Positions 21,724 through 30,137 of a stretch of 43,205 bases of DNA are shown here, in pieces. The position numbers and the translations under genes were made by a program. Numbering within the stretch: the first letter of the stretch is position 1; each line of letters begins with the position of its first letter. This DNA comes from Streptomyces parvulus (GTDB lineage: Bacteria > Actinomycetota > Actinomycetes > Streptomycetales > Streptomycetaceae): NCBI RefSeq assembly GCF_014648855.1, contig NZ_BMRX01000026.1, positions 1 to 43,205 of the forward strand, written 5' to 3'. The notes below the pieces were generated by a model. The model worked only from the letters and a program-made list of their open reading frames with translations, ran no database searches and was not told the DNA's origin.

Positions 21724-22727
21724 GCGCCACCATCCCGCGATCTCGTGCGGCAGCCCGGTACGGTCCGTGTCTACGCGGACTGACGTGGCTCATGTGGCGA
21801 CAGAACCGCGCGGTGTTTCTCATCGGGCTGGTGGCCGCCGCGGCCGTGGCCGTATACGCCGCCGTGCAGCACCAGCACGTGACCGAGGCCATCGCCGCTC
21901 AGCACCTCGAGGCATGCCGTGGCGGCACCGCGCGTACCACGCAGTGCACGCGCGACCTGCTCGCCTTCGGCAGGGAGTACCAGTATCCGCTGCGGCGTCC
22001 CCTTCAGCTCATGCCGGTGCTGCCGTTCCTGTTCGGGGTGTTCCTCGGCGCTCCCCAGCTCGCCCAGGAACTGGAATCCGGTACCTACCGCACCGTGGCG
22101 ACCCAGTCGGTGACCCGCCTGCGCTGGTTCGCGGCGAAACTTGGCGTGCCGCTCGCCGTGACCGTGATCGTCAGTGGCGTCGTCGCCACGGCCATGACCT
22201 GGTGGTGGCACCCGATCGCCGAGGTCATGGGGCCGCTGTTCCCCCGGTACGACTGGTACCCCTTCTACGGGGTCGGGCCGGTCGTGGTCGGGCTCAGCGT
22301 GCTGTTCTTCCTCACGGGCGCCACGCTCGGCCTGCTCCTTCGCCGTACGGTGGCGGCCATGGGCGCCGCTCTCGTGGCGGGAGCCGGACTCTTCGCCCTG
22401 CTCGAGCGGGTCCGTCCCCACCTGTGGCCGGTCAATACCTCCGTCGCGCAGAACACCGCGGAGCCGCGGGTGCCGGACAACGCCTGGCTGCTGGGAGATG
22501 GTCCGTTGACCATCGACGGACGACGTGCGTCCGAGGCCGTCGACTGCCTGCCCCAGGACAGCTACGCGCGGTGCCTGAGGTCGCACGGGCTCACCGGCCG
22601 CTGGGCCGAGTACCACCCCGTCACCCACTTCTGGAGCCTCCAGTGGGCGGCGACGGCCGTGTGCCTGGCATTCGGTCTGGCGCTCGTGGCGCTCTCGGTG
22701 TGGAGGATGCGACGACACGCCACCTGA
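21720..22727 (+). CDS. ABC transporter permease (ABC-2 type)
   Basis: A 335-residue membrane protein with about six hydrophobic segments, e.g. FLIGLVAAAAVAVYAAV, LMPVLPFLFGVFLGAP, LAVTVIVSGVVATAM, VVVGLSVLFFLTGATLGLLL and CLAFGLALVALSVW. The motif APQLAQELESGTYRTVATQSVTRLRWFAAKL is the ABC-2 coupling segment (quoted in part). A large hydrophilic loop between about 220 and 300 with two cysteines probably faces outside. It is coupled to the ATPase by an ATGA overlap. Substrate unknown. Confidence 0.87.
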   Translation: MSATIPRSRAAARYGPCLRGLTWLMWRQNRAVFLIGLVAAAAVAVYAAVQHQHVTEAIAAQHLEACRGGTARTTQCTRDLLAFGREYQYPLRRPLQLMPVLPFLFGVFLGAPQLAQELESGTYRTVATQSVTRLRWFAAKLGVPLAVTVIVSGVVATAMTWWWHPIAEVMGPLFPRYDWYPFYGVGPVVVGLSVLFFLTGATLGLLLRRTVAAMGAALVAGAGLFALLERVRPHLWPVNTSVAQNTAEPRVPDNAWLLGDGPLTIDGRRASEAVDCLPQDSYARCLRSHGLTGRWAEYHPVTHFWSLQWAATAVCLAFGLALVALSVWRMRRHAT

Positions 22728-22765
22728 TCGCCCGGCCCGGACCCGCGAGGGCGTTGTCCGGACTG

Positions 22766-22823
22766 CGGCGCCGGAACTCGCGGGCTGCGGCCGAGCCGCA
22801 GCCGGGACGGTGTTCCGGCGCCG
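22766..22823. terminator. Nested double hairpin, bidirectional terminator
   Basis: Outer arms CGGCGCCGGAAC (22766-22777) and GTTCCGGCGCCG (22812-22823) pair perfectly over 12 bp. Inside is a second perfect 9-bp stem, GGCTGCGGC (22783-22791) with GCCGCAGCC (22795-22803). It lies between the convergent permease and methyltransferase genes. Confidence 0.75.
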
Positions 22824-22832
22824 GGCCCGCCG

Positions 22833-23684
22833 TCAGGAGCCCGCGACGCGTCCCACGGTGATCCACATGGTGAAGGCGAACAGAAAGTTTCCGCGCCCGG
22901 ACGACTCGTGGACGGAATCGAGGAATCGCTTCTGCAGTTCGGGCTCGACGCACATTCCCAGTGCGTGGAGGTCGAAGAAGGGGACCACGGCGGCCGCGTC
23001 CTCGGGTGTCGTGAACCGGAGCGTCACCGGGAGCGGTGCGGTCGCCCGCAGACCCGCCCGAACCATGCGAGCGCGAACGACGCGGCCGGCATCCTGGTCG
23101 GGAAAGGGGAAGCACCGGATCACTTCGGCCATGTGCTCGAAGCCGTCCCACACGCAGGACGACCAGTCGGTGTCGATGACGCACACGCGGCCGCCGGGCC
23201 GGGTCACCCGGATCAGCTCCCTGATCGCCCCGTCGGGATCGCCGAGGTGTTGCAGCACACGCTCGCACCGTACTCCGTCGAAGTGCCCGTCGGGAGCGTC
23301 GAGTGCCATGACGTCCCCGACGGCGTAGTCGACCGGTGTCCCGTCGTGCCTGGACGAGGCGACGGAGACGGCCAGGGCGGACCGGTCGACGGCGCTCACG
23401 TGGCCCTCCTTCCCCACGCGGGCACCGAGTTGGCGGGCCACCTCGCCCGCGCCGCATCCGACGTCGAGGAGACGTTCACCCGGAGTCGGGGCGAACACGT
23501 CGAAGGCGGCGGACCGCATGCGCTGCATCTCGTGATGGGCCGCTGCCGCGTCGAGATAACGGATCACGTGGGACTGCGCCTCGTCCGCGGCGGCGTCCAG
23601 GTGCGCGAACGGGTTGCCGGGAGGTTGCGGTGCCTCACCGTGGTGTGGCCGTCCGGACCGGGGGTGCGCACTGGTCGCGTCCAT
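22833..23684 (-). CDS. Class I SAM-dependent methyltransferase
   Basis: A 283-residue protein with a Rossmann methyltransferase fold: motif I LLDVGCGAGEVARQL, the acidic end of beta 2 in HVSAVDRSALAV, the next motif GDVMALDAPDGHFDGVRCERVLQHLGDP and then PGGRVCVIDTDWSS. The arrangement resembles UbiE/ArsM-like small-molecule methyltransferases. The C-terminal half has Cys in ALGMCVEPEL. The ATG at 23684 follows GGAAGGGCGGGAG; a TTG further upstream would extend it by 12 residues but overlaps the promoter. Substrate unknown. It is divergent from the reductase/deaminase pair. Confidence 0.87.
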   Translation of the reverse strand: MDATSAHPRSGRPHHGEAPQPPGNPFAHLDAAADEAQSHVIRYLDAAAAHHEMQRMRSAAFDVFAPTPGERLLDVGCGAGEVARQLGARVGKEGHVSAVDRSALAVSVASSRHDGTPVDYAVGDVMALDAPDGHFDGVRCERVLQHLGDPDGAIRELIRVTRPGGRVCVIDTDWSSCVWDGFEHMAEVIRCFPFPDQDAGRVVRARMVRAGLRATAPLPVTLRFTTPEDAAAVVPFFDLHALGMCVEPELQKRFLDSVHESSGRGNFLFAFTMWITVGRVAGS

Positions 23685-23720
23685 GTGTACTCCCGCCCTT
23701 CCTTTGCTCTCTGAATACAA

Positions 23721-23733
23721 TACTTGTCGAGTA
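23721..23733. promoter_or_regulatory. Short palindrome in the methyltransferase/reductase divergent region
   Basis: TACTTGTCGAGTA has TACT/AGTA ends in an AT-rich stretch upstream of the methyltransferase. It contains one CTTG half-site of the operator family seen elsewhere in the window; the other half is degenerate. Confidence 0.3.
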
Positions 23734-23842
23734 AATCAGATGTGTGCCGGCGGTCGGGTAGTCCGAGGACCTCCTCAGCCGTACGTCGTCTCCGGGGCCC
23801 TCCCCGGTACACACCCCGAGACCAGATGGGACGCCTGATCCG

Positions 23843-24523
23843 ATGACCGACCGTCCGTACGTCGTGTTGTCCGCCGCCGTGTCGGTCGACGGCTGCCTGG
23901 ACGACGCCGGCCCTGAACGCCTGCTGCTGTCCAACGCCCTCGACTTCGACCGGGTCGACCAGGAGCGCGCGTCCTCCGACGCCATCCTGATCGGTGCGAA
24001 CACCGTGCGCCGGGACAACCCCCGTCTTCTGGTCAACAGCGACGTGCGCCGCGCGCGGCGCGTTGCCGACGGCAAGCCGGAACACCCGCTGAAGGTCACC
24101 GTGACCCGGACGGGTGACCTGGACCCCGACCTGCGGTTCTGGCACGTAGGGGGCGAGAAGCTGGTGATCACCGCCGACCGCGCCGTCGAAAAGGCGCGTG
24201 CCGGACTCGGGGACCTGGCCGACGTCGTCGGCATCGGACCGGATCTCGACTGGGGCCGGGTCCTCGACGAGCTGGGCCACCGGGGGATCTGGCGGTTGAT
24301 GGTGGAAGGAGGCGGTTCGATCCACACCCAGCTGTTGGCCGCGAACCTCGCCGACGAGGTCCACCTCGCCCTGGCGCCGCTCCTGGTCGGCCAGCCGGGG
24401 GCGCCCCGTTTCCTGGGGGACGCCGGATACCCGGGTGGGCCGTCCGCCCGGATGAGGGTGCTGGAGGTCCGAGCCCTCGGCGACGTCGTACTCGTCCGGT
24501 ACGCCCCCAAGGAGCGTGGCTGA
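23843..24523 (+). CDS. Pyrimidine reductase family protein (RibD C-terminal domain-like)
   Basis: A 226-residue single-domain protein. The family N-terminus is PYVVLSAAVSVDGCLDD, followed by SSDAILIGANTVRRDNPRLLV and the NADPH-binding/core segment LMVEGGGSIHTQLLAANLADEVHL, as in the reductase half of RibD and in dihydrofolate-reductase-like proteins. In RibD this half reduces the ribosyl side chain of the pyrimidine intermediate of riboflavin synthesis. The next gene overlaps by one base and encodes a deaminase matching the other half of RibD, so the two act as a split pair. Confidence 0.88.
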   Translation: MTDRPYVVLSAAVSVDGCLDDAGPERLLLSNALDFDRVDQERASSDAILIGANTVRRDNPRLLVNSDVRRARRVADGKPEHPLKVTVTRTGDLDPDLRFWHVGGEKLVITADRAVEKARAGLGDLADVVGIGPDLDWGRVLDELGHRGIWRLMVEGGGSIHTQLLAANLADEVHLALAPLLVGQPGAPRFLGDAGYPGGPSARMRVLEVRALGDVVLVRYAPKERG

Positions 24524-24990
24524 TGTACTCACAGCCCCGAGGGCGGGATCTGCGCTGGATGCGACGCGCGATCGATCTCGCCGCGCTCTGCCCTCCGGCC
24601 GCCGGAGCGTACTCGGTGGGCGCGGTTCTCGTCGGCGGGGACGGGAAGGAACTCGCGTCCGGCTTCTCACGGGCGACCGGCCCCCGGGAGCACGCCGAGG
24701 AGGCCGCCCTCGATCAGCTCGACCCCCACGACCCGCGTCTGGCGGCCGCCACGCTCTACAGCACCCTGGAGCCCTGCTCGCAGCGCAGTGCGGCCAGGGT
24801 CCCGTGCGCGCGAAGGATCATCGCCGCCGGTGTCCCGCGCGTCGTCACGGCGTGGCGGGAGCCCAGCCTGTTCGTCGAGGACTGCGTCGGTCACGAACTG
24901 CTCGTCGAAGCGGGGGTCGTCGTGGTGGAGGTGCCGGAGCTGGCGGAGGCCGCCAGGGCGGTCAACGCGCACCTGTGGCGGCTCGACTGA
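24523..24990 (+). CDS. Deaminase (RibD N-terminal domain-like)
   Basis: A 155-residue zinc-dependent cytidine-deaminase-fold protein. The zinc site is His57-Ala-Glu59 (in REHAEEAAL) with Cys85 and Cys95 in STLEPCSQRSAARVPCARRI; Glu59 is the proton shuttle. The Cys-Cys spacing is one residue longer than the typical RibD PCxxxxxxPPC. In RibD this half deaminates the pyrimidine ring before reduction. TGATG overlap with the reductase gene makes them one unit. The split may serve riboflavin itself or a riboflavin-like secondary metabolite; no other rib genes are in the window. Confidence 0.87.
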   Translation: MYSQPRGRDLRWMRRAIDLAALCPPAAGAYSVGAVLVGGDGKELASGFSRATGPREHAEEAALDQLDPHDPRLAAATLYSTLEPCSQRSAARVPCARRIIAAGVPRVVTAWREPSLFVEDCVGHELLVEAGVVVVEVPELAEAARAVNAHLWRLD

Positions 24991-25021
24991 GGTCCGGAAC
25001 CCGGTGCCCGGGCGGCGGAGC

Positions 25022-25068
25022 CGCCGAGTCGTGTGAATGCGGGCTGCCCGCCTTCACACGACTCGGCG
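25022..25068. terminator. Strong bidirectional terminator
   Basis: CGCCGAGTCGTGTGAA (25022-25037) pairs perfectly with TTCACACGACTCGGCG (25053-25068), a 16-bp stem; the 15-base interior can fold further (GCGGG with CCCGC). It lies between the convergent deaminase and subtilase genes. Confidence 0.88.
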
Positions 25069-25094
25069 ACCGAACACCGTCCGGGCCCAGGGCC

Positions 25095-28000
25095 TCAGTT
25101 CAGGCTCAGCAGCGTGCCCGCGGCGTTCGGATACTCGATCCACGCACTGGACCGGTCGTCAGCGGCGACCCCTGACCACGCGGCCGACACATCCAGCGTG
25201 ACACCCGCCGGACCGTCGTACGCCGCCGGCGTGACCGAGACCTTCCCGGCCGGACCCGACCGCGGCCCGATGCTGTTCGTCTGCAGCGTGAAGGGGGTGG
25301 AGGTGGTTCCCTCCGCGTCACCCAACGTCACCACCACCACGCGGTAATCACCGGCCCGCGGCCGGGGGAAGGCCACCGAGGTGTCGTCTCCCGGCAGGAC
25401 CACGTGACCCTCCGAAGCGGGCAGGCCGTTCACCAGGGGCCACACCACCATGGCGAGCTGGGCACCCGCCGAGCCGGACCGCGCGGTGAATTCGACGGCC
25501 TTCGTGCCCGCTGCGACCGGGACCGTGAAGGTCTGCTCGCTGTCGGTGGGGCCGCCGTGACTGGTGACCGAGCCGTGCACCCCCTCGCCCCGTACCGGTC
25601 CGTACGCGGTGGCCGTGAAGGGACGTACGGCGGACGTCGCCATGAACGAGACCTTTCCGGAGGAACCGGTGGCCGTGACCCGCTCGGGCGCCCGGACGCT
25701 CTGGGGAGTCACGAGGATCGGGCTGCGCACACTGTGGTGCGCCCCCCTCCAGGTGAGGGAACCGGTGACGAGCGAGCCGACGGTCGCGTCGGCGACGTCG
25801 AAGGTGACCGTGAAGGTGCGCTTCTGTCCTGGCTCGGTGAAACGCAGCTTCGACGGACTGACCCTCGCCTCGATCCCGCCCAGCGACGAGACGTGCGCCG
25901 TGTAGGTGCCCGGCGTGACGGCCATGACCGTGCGGGTCACCGTCCGTCGGCCGAAGACCTCCTTGACCGTCATGGACGGGTAGTTGAGGTCCGCGGGGTC
26001 CACCGCCCGGGCGCCGGTGCCGGTGTCGATGCCGAGCCCTTCGAGATAGGCGAGCCAGTCCTGTTCGGAGGAGTCGTAGACCAGGCCCGGCTGGAGCATG
26101 GCCGACGGTTGCACCTCGCCCGCTCCCTGCGCGAAGAGGTCGGAACTGGCCTCACCGGCGGTCGTCCTGGTGGGGGTCGTGCTGGTCATCATGGCGGATT
26201 TCACGCTCATCGGCGACCAGGTGGGGTGCTCGCCCAGGTAGAGGGCGGCCAGCCCGGACACGTGGGGCGTCGCCATGGACGTACCGGACTCGTACGCGAA
26301 GGCGTGGCCGTCATTCGTGGGCGGCGCGACCGCCGCGAGGATCGACACGCCCGGCGCGGTGATGTCCGGCTTCAGGAGGTTGCCGTCGTTGGCCCGGGAG
26401 GGGCCGCGCGAGGAGAAGCCGGCCACCTGGGGGTAGGGGCTGTCGCTGCCGCCGGCTGTCAGGGTCGCGCTGGCGCCGGTGGTGGCCGCGTACGCACGGA
26501 CGGCCGAAGCCTCGGCGTCGTCGAGGTGGACGGTCGGAAGGGTGTGGAGGTCGGCGTCCATGCTGGACGCACTCAGGTTCACGAGGACCATGCCGACACC
26601 GCCGGCGCGTGCGACCTCGGCCGACTTGGCGGTGCGGGCGTTCACCCCGCGGTCACAGACGACGATCTTGCCCGCCGTCTTCGCGGCGTCCAGCGTGTTC
26701 TCCGCGCACAGGGAGGCGTCGTAGGCGGCCGCCCCGGCCGTCCTGACCTGTTCGGCCCGCACGAGGGGCTTGGGCCCCACCGCCCGGGTGACCGTCGTGC
26801 TCACACCGGTGTGCCGCGTGCCGTCACCGAGGACGACGGTGCCCTTGTGAGGAGCAATCGTGCCCGCCGCCACGGTCGTCACCCATGGCGGGGTGTTGTC
26901 CACCGACCCCTCGAGGGGGCCGTTGTTGCCCGCTGCGGCGGATACGAAGATGCCGGCCGCCGAGGCGTTGCGGAAGGCGGCCTGCACCGGGTCGGTGAGC
27001 GACGGCTCCAGCAGCGCACCGACCGAGTAGTTGATCACGTCGACACCATCGGCGACGGCCTGGTCGATCGCGGCGATGATGTCGCTGGTCATGCCGCCGC
27101 TCTGAAGTCCGTCCTTGCTCTCCCACAGCGCTTTGTAGACGGCTATCCTCGCGCCCGGGGCGACGCCCGAGACGGTCCCCAGGTCCCGTCCGTCGGCGGT
27201 GGCACGGACCCCGGAGTTGCCCGCCGCCGTGGTGGCGGTGTGGGTGCCGTGACCCTGACCGTCCCGCGGCGAGACGTAGTCGGCGCGGTTGGCCTCCGGA
27301 ACCGCCCTCAGCCATGCCTCACCGAAGTAGCGGGCGCTTATCACCTTCTGATTGCAGGCATCCGCTGTGAAACGCTCCCCGGTCTGGCAGGTCCCGGTGA
27401 AGGTGGTGCCGTCCGCCTTGTGCATCACGGTGGCCGTGCCGCTGCGGTAGGGCCGGTACGGGTCCGCGGCCGGGGGGCGCTTCGTGCCCAGGGCAGGAGC
27501 GTCGAGCGAGCGGCTCTCGGGCCAGATGCCCGTGTCGATGTCACCGACGACGACGCCCCGGCCGGCCTTGTCGGCACCGCCGAGCGAGGACCACACGCCC
27601 TTGCGGCCCGACAGGCCGAGGAAGTCCGTGGAGATCCGGTCGTCGGTGGTGTGGTGCAGGGTGTCCGGTACGACGGACGTCACTCCTGCCGTCGCCTTCA
27701 GGCGCACCACCTGAGTCGCGGACAGCTCCGCGCTGAACGCGCTGGTGGCTACCGCGTAGTGCCGCCGCGCCGTGACTCCCGCGCTCCGGGCGACGCGGTT
27801 CTGCCGCTCCTCCAGATGAGTGCGGTACTGGCGGGCGGCTTCGCTGGTCACGTCGAGCTTCGCGTGCGGAGTGGGCCTGGTGGCCGAAATCCCGTCCACG
27901 CCTCCGCCGTAGGTGGCGAGGGGCTGGTCGGCCATCGTGACGACGTAGCGTCCGGTCGCCGCGGAGTGGCCGCCGGCCGGTGCGGCCAGGGCTGTATGGG

Positions 28001-28103
28001 TGGCGAACGGCAGGAGCGCTGCGACCAGTGATCCCACGGCGACGACGGCTTGGGCGGAGCCGCCGCGGAGCCGCAGTCTCGTTCTTCGTGACGTGATCGC
28101 CAC
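25095..28103 (-). CDS. Secreted S8 family serine peptidase (subtilase) with PA and C-terminal domains
   Basis: A 1002-residue secreted protease. The GTG at 28103 follows GGGGAGGACTCT, a good ribosome binding site. A signal peptide spans about 1-40 (RRTRLRLR then VVAVGSLVAALLPF and ALA-AP). An I9-type propeptide follows (RYVVTMADQPLATY, about 52-150). The catalytic triad is Asp190 (GDIDTGIWPE), His285 (GHGTHTATTAAG) and Ser609 (SGTSMATPHVSG), with oxyanion Asn at 393/394 (AAGNNGP). A protease-associated domain is inserted at about 430-555. After residue about 700 come fibronectin-III-like and beta-rich domains. Length and order match large actinobacterial extracellular subtilases. It is divergent from a regulator of the type that often sits beside such peptidases. 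Confidence 0.93.
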   Translation of the reverse strand: MAITSRRTRLRLRGGSAQAVVAVGSLVAALLPFATHTALAAPAGGHSAATGRYVVTMADQPLATYGGGVDGISATRPTPHAKLDVTSEAARQYRTHLEERQNRVARSAGVTARRHYAVATSAFSAELSATQVVRLKATAGVTSVVPDTLHHTTDDRISTDFLGLSGRKGVWSSLGGADKAGRGVVVGDIDTGIWPESRSLDAPALGTKRPPAADPYRPYRSGTATVMHKADGTTFTGTCQTGERFTADACNQKVISARYFGEAWLRAVPEANRADYVSPRDGQGHGTHTATTAAGNSGVRATADGRDLGTVSGVAPGARIAVYKALWESKDGLQSGGMTSDIIAAIDQAVADGVDVINYSVGALLEPSLTDPVQAAFRNASAAGIFVSAAAGNNGPLEGSVDNTPPWVTTVAAGTIAPHKGTVVLGDGTRHTGVSTTVTRAVGPKPLVRAEQVRTAGAAAYDASLCAENTLDAAKTAGKIVVCDRGVNARTAKSAEVARAGGVGMVLVNLSASSMDADLHTLPTVHLDDAEASAVRAYAATTGASATLTAGGSDSPYPQVAGFSSRGPSRANDGNLLKPDITAPGVSILAAVAPPTNDGHAFAYESGTSMATPHVSGLAALYLGEHPTWSPMSVKSAMMTSTTPTRTTAGEASSDLFAQGAGEVQPSAMLQPGLVYDSSEQDWLAYLEGLGIDTGTGARAVDPADLNYPSMTVKEVFGRRTVTRTVMAVTPGTYTAHVSSLGGIEARVSPSKLRFTEPGQKRTFTVTFDVADATVGSLVTGSLTWRGAHHSVRSPILVTPQSVRAPERVTATGSSGKVSFMATSAVRPFTATAYGPVRGEGVHGSVTSHGGPTDSEQTFTVPVAAGTKAVEFTARSGSAGAQLAMVVWPLVNGLPASEGHVVLPGDDTSVAFPRPRAGDYRVVVVTLGDAEGTTSTPFTLQTNSIGPRSGPAGKVSVTPAAYDGPAGVTLDVSAAWSGVAADDRSSAWIEYPNAAGTLLSLN

Positions 28104-28350
28104 AGAGTCCTCCCCGGGTGTGAGCGTGCAGTCGGGAGCGAGCGTCCACTCGCCCGTGCGGGAACCCGGTGCGCCAGGGCAGCCGCGAGCGGTTGGGCAC
28201 GGGTCCGCCAGAAGTGAACGTCGTCTGTACGTGCCCCGTCCAGATACTCTCGTGGCGTCTTCGGTCTCGATGGCCGTACACGCCACCGTGGTTGTACGGC
28301 CCGACGTGGCTCGGTCCCGGGTACCACCCGGTCCGCGAGAGAGGTGGGTC

Positions 28351-29358
28351 TTGCTCGACGTACTGGGTATCAGTGCCTTCGACGAGGGTGTCTACCGCGC
28401 CTTGCTGACCCGTGCGGGCAGTGACGCGGCCGCACTCTCACATGTCGTCGAATCCACGCCCACACGTGTGACACAGGCACTGCGGCGGCTGGCGGCACTC
28501 GGTCTGGCACACCGCGAGGTACCGGGCCACTGGGAGGCGACCGGCCCGCGCTCCACACTGACCGCCCTCCTCAACAGGCGTCGGGCCGAAGCGGTGTCGG
28601 CGTTCTCCGAGATCGAGGCCGTTGTGGACGCCCTGCACGGCATGTACCGGGCGGGGCGATTCCGCGACAACCCCGGTGACCTGGTCGAGGTGCTCACCGG
28701 TAAGGAAAGCGTGGCGCGGCGGGTGGCGGAACTGAGCGCCTCGCTCAGTACCCATTTCTGGATACTGGACCGCCCTCCCTACCTCGACCGGCTGAATGGA
28801 CAGCCGTACGACGGCTCGACCGAGACGGCGGTCACCCGGGCCTGGCTCGACCGGGGTGTCGACATCCGGTCCATCTACTGTCCCGACTCCATGGCCTACC
28901 CCGGCCGTTTCGAGACGGTGCTCACACTCTCGGCACTGGGCGAGCGGTCGAGGATGCTTCCCGAACTCCCCTTTAAACTGCACATATTCGACCGGCGGAC
29001 CGCCGTCATGCCTCTCACCGGAAGCGTCTACGACAGCATCGTGGTGGTGCACGCGTCAGGACTGCTCGACGCCCTCCTCGAACTGTTCGAGGCCTACTGG
29101 AGCAGGGCCGAACCCCTTCTCGGCGACGGCACCCCGGCCGGCGGCGGCCGCGCGGTGGAGGGAGTGCCGAGCGAGGCCGACGTCGTACTGCTGCGCATGC
29201 TGCACCACGGCCTCAAGGACCAGGCTATCGCCCGGCAACTGGGCGTCAGCCAGCGCACCGCCACGCGGCGGGTGGCCGCTCTCATGGAGCGGCTCGGCGC
29301 CCGGACCCGTTTCCAGGCCGGTGCCAACGCGCGTGAGCTGGGCTGGCTCGAGCTCTGA
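28351..29358 (+). CDS. TrmB/LuxR-type transcriptional regulator
   Basis: A 335-residue regulator if the TTG at 28351 is used (reading LDVLGISAFDEGVYRALL after the start), chosen because GAGAGGTGG precedes it; an ATG at 28270 would add 27 residues of uncharacteristic sequence. The N-terminus (about 10-70) is a winged helix like TrmB proteins (ALSHVVESTPTRVTQALRRL). The middle is a phospholipase-D-like ligand fold. The C-terminus (about 270-335) is a LuxR helix-turn-helix: GLKDQAIARQLGVSQRTATR and RVAALMERLGARTRFQAG. It has no receiver domain. Divergent placement from the subtilase 248 bases away suggests that it controls that gene and itself. Confidence 0.85.
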   Translation: MLDVLGISAFDEGVYRALLTRAGSDAAALSHVVESTPTRVTQALRRLAALGLAHREVPGHWEATGPRSTLTALLNRRRAEAVSAFSEIEAVVDALHGMYRAGRFRDNPGDLVEVLTGKESVARRVAELSASLSTHFWILDRPPYLDRLNGQPYDGSTETAVTRAWLDRGVDIRSIYCPDSMAYPGRFETVLTLSALGERSRMLPELPFKLHIFDRRTAVMPLTGSVYDSIVVVHASGLLDALLELFEAYWSRAEPLLGDGTPAGGGRAVEGVPSEADVVLLRMLHHGLKDQAIARQLGVSQRTATRRVAALMERLGARTRFQAGANARELGWLEL

Positions 29359-29363
29359 CCGCC

Positions 29364-29387
29364 GGGCCGCTCGCCGGGTGGCGGCCC
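29364..29387 (+). terminator. Hairpin after the regulator gene
   Basis: GGGCCGC (29364-29370) pairs with GCGGCCC (29381-29387) around a 10-base loop, six bases past the regulator stop. There is no U-run. Confidence 0.5.
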
Positions 29388-29397
29388 TCCCGGACGC

Positions 29398-29560
29398 TCA
29401 GACGAACAGAGCGCTCTCGACGTCGATGGTGACCAGCTCCAGCTCCGGGTTCACCGTTCCATCCACGTCGGCGGTGTAGTCGTGCCTGCGCGGGAGCCCG
29501 TGCTGGTCGAAGTAGAGGGTGGCGTGCCCGCTTCGCGCAGGCCCGCCACGCTCTGGTGGC
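29398..29560 (-). pseudogene. Relic of an unidentified gene, 3' end with probable internal deletion
   Basis: On the minus strand one frame ends GHATLYFDQHGLPRRHDYTA, then DVDGTVNPELELVTIDVESALFV and a TGA at 29398. Both halves look protein-like, as in a family with a YFDxDGLLRRHDY strand and a conserved C-terminal tail, but too little sequence joins them for an intact protein. There is no start codon or ribosome binding site. I infer a decayed gene; the family name is not certain. Confidence 0.35.
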
Positions 29561-29655
29561 TCACGGCCCCATGACGGACGAGGAGTTCGAGCCGTGCCTG
29601 GACGATCCGACGTTTCACGACATGGCCCGGACGATGGTGACCGGCCGGTGTCAGA
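29538..29655 (+). pseudogene. Possible relic of a methyltransferase-like C-terminus
   Basis: The plus strand reads QARHALVAHGPMTDEEFEPC and then LDDPTFHDMARTMVTG, which resembles the end of small-molecule methyltransferases (a segment of the type ALVAHGxMTxxEFxxxLxDPxF). After this the frame runs into basic, non-protein-like sequence. No start or upstream body is present. It overlaps the relic on the other strand, so this gap holds remains of at least one lost gene. Confidence 0.35.
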
Positions 29656-30076
29656 GGCGGTCTCGACGCGCGTCGTCGCGGCCCCACGCCTCGCTCCGGG
29701 TGTTGTAGAAGTAGTCGCGATTCCACGTGATCCTGCCGTCGCGCACCCGGGTGAGGGCCATTACGTCGAAGACGTGAAGAATCTTCCCGTCCTTGTCCAG
29801 GATCTCCTCGATCCGATGGCTCAGGACGACGTCGCCCTGCTGGGCGACGTACTTCACGTCGAAGCGGTAGCCTTCCGCGCCGAGATCCCGGCGTGCCCGT
29901 TCGAGATCCTCGATCAGCTGATCACGACTGCCGATGGGCCTCGCCTCTGCGAGGACGGACTCCCACGCCACCTGTTCGTGCACGGTCCTCCTGCAGGCGC
30001 CTATCGCATCGTCGCACGTGGGTCCGAAGCTCTCCCAGAACTCGCGGACCACGGCAGTCGGCGCATCGCCGTTCAC
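29651..30076 (-). CDS. SnoaL/limonene-epoxide hydrolase-like (NTF2-fold) protein
   Basis: A 141-residue protein. VVREFWESFG, VAWESVLAEARPIGSRDQLI, YRFDVKYVAQQGDVVLSHRI and VFDVMALTRVRDGRITWNRDYF match the limonene-1,2-epoxide hydrolase branch of the NTF2 fold, including the Asp and Arg positions used for epoxide opening in that family. The substrate is unknown and non-enzymatic relatives exist. The ATG at 30076 has a weak ribosome binding site. A TATAAT box and CTTG-N6-CAAT operator lie 25-40 bases upstream. Confidence 0.8.
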   Translation of the reverse strand: MNGDAPTAVVREFWESFGPTCDDAIGACRRTVHEQVAWESVLAEARPIGSRDQLIEDLERARRDLGAEGYRFDVKYVAQQGDVVLSHRIEEILDKDGKILHVFDVMALTRVRDGRITWNRDYFYNTRSEAWGRDDARRDRL

Positions 30077-30099
30077 ATCAATCTCCGATCATGCACATA

Positions 30100-30117
30100 C
30101 TTGTCTAGACAATTATA
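30100..30117 (-). promoter_or_regulatory. Promoter -10 box and operator of the SnoaL/LEH-like gene
   Basis: A consensus -10 TATAAT (30112-30117, minus strand) is followed by the perfect palindrome TTGTCTAGACAA (30101-30112), which lies at the expected transcription start. Read as CTTG-TCTAGA-CAAT (30100-30113), it fits the operator family of this window with one mismatch. Confidence 0.55.
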
Positions 30118-30137
30118 ACTACCGTGTCGGCCGAGGT

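Noticed and set aside
25404..28031. Long open frame on the plus strand opposite the subtilase
   Set aside because: The subtilase on the minus strand has a full catalytic triad, signal peptide and ribosome binding site; the plus-strand product is low-complexity and shows no fold.
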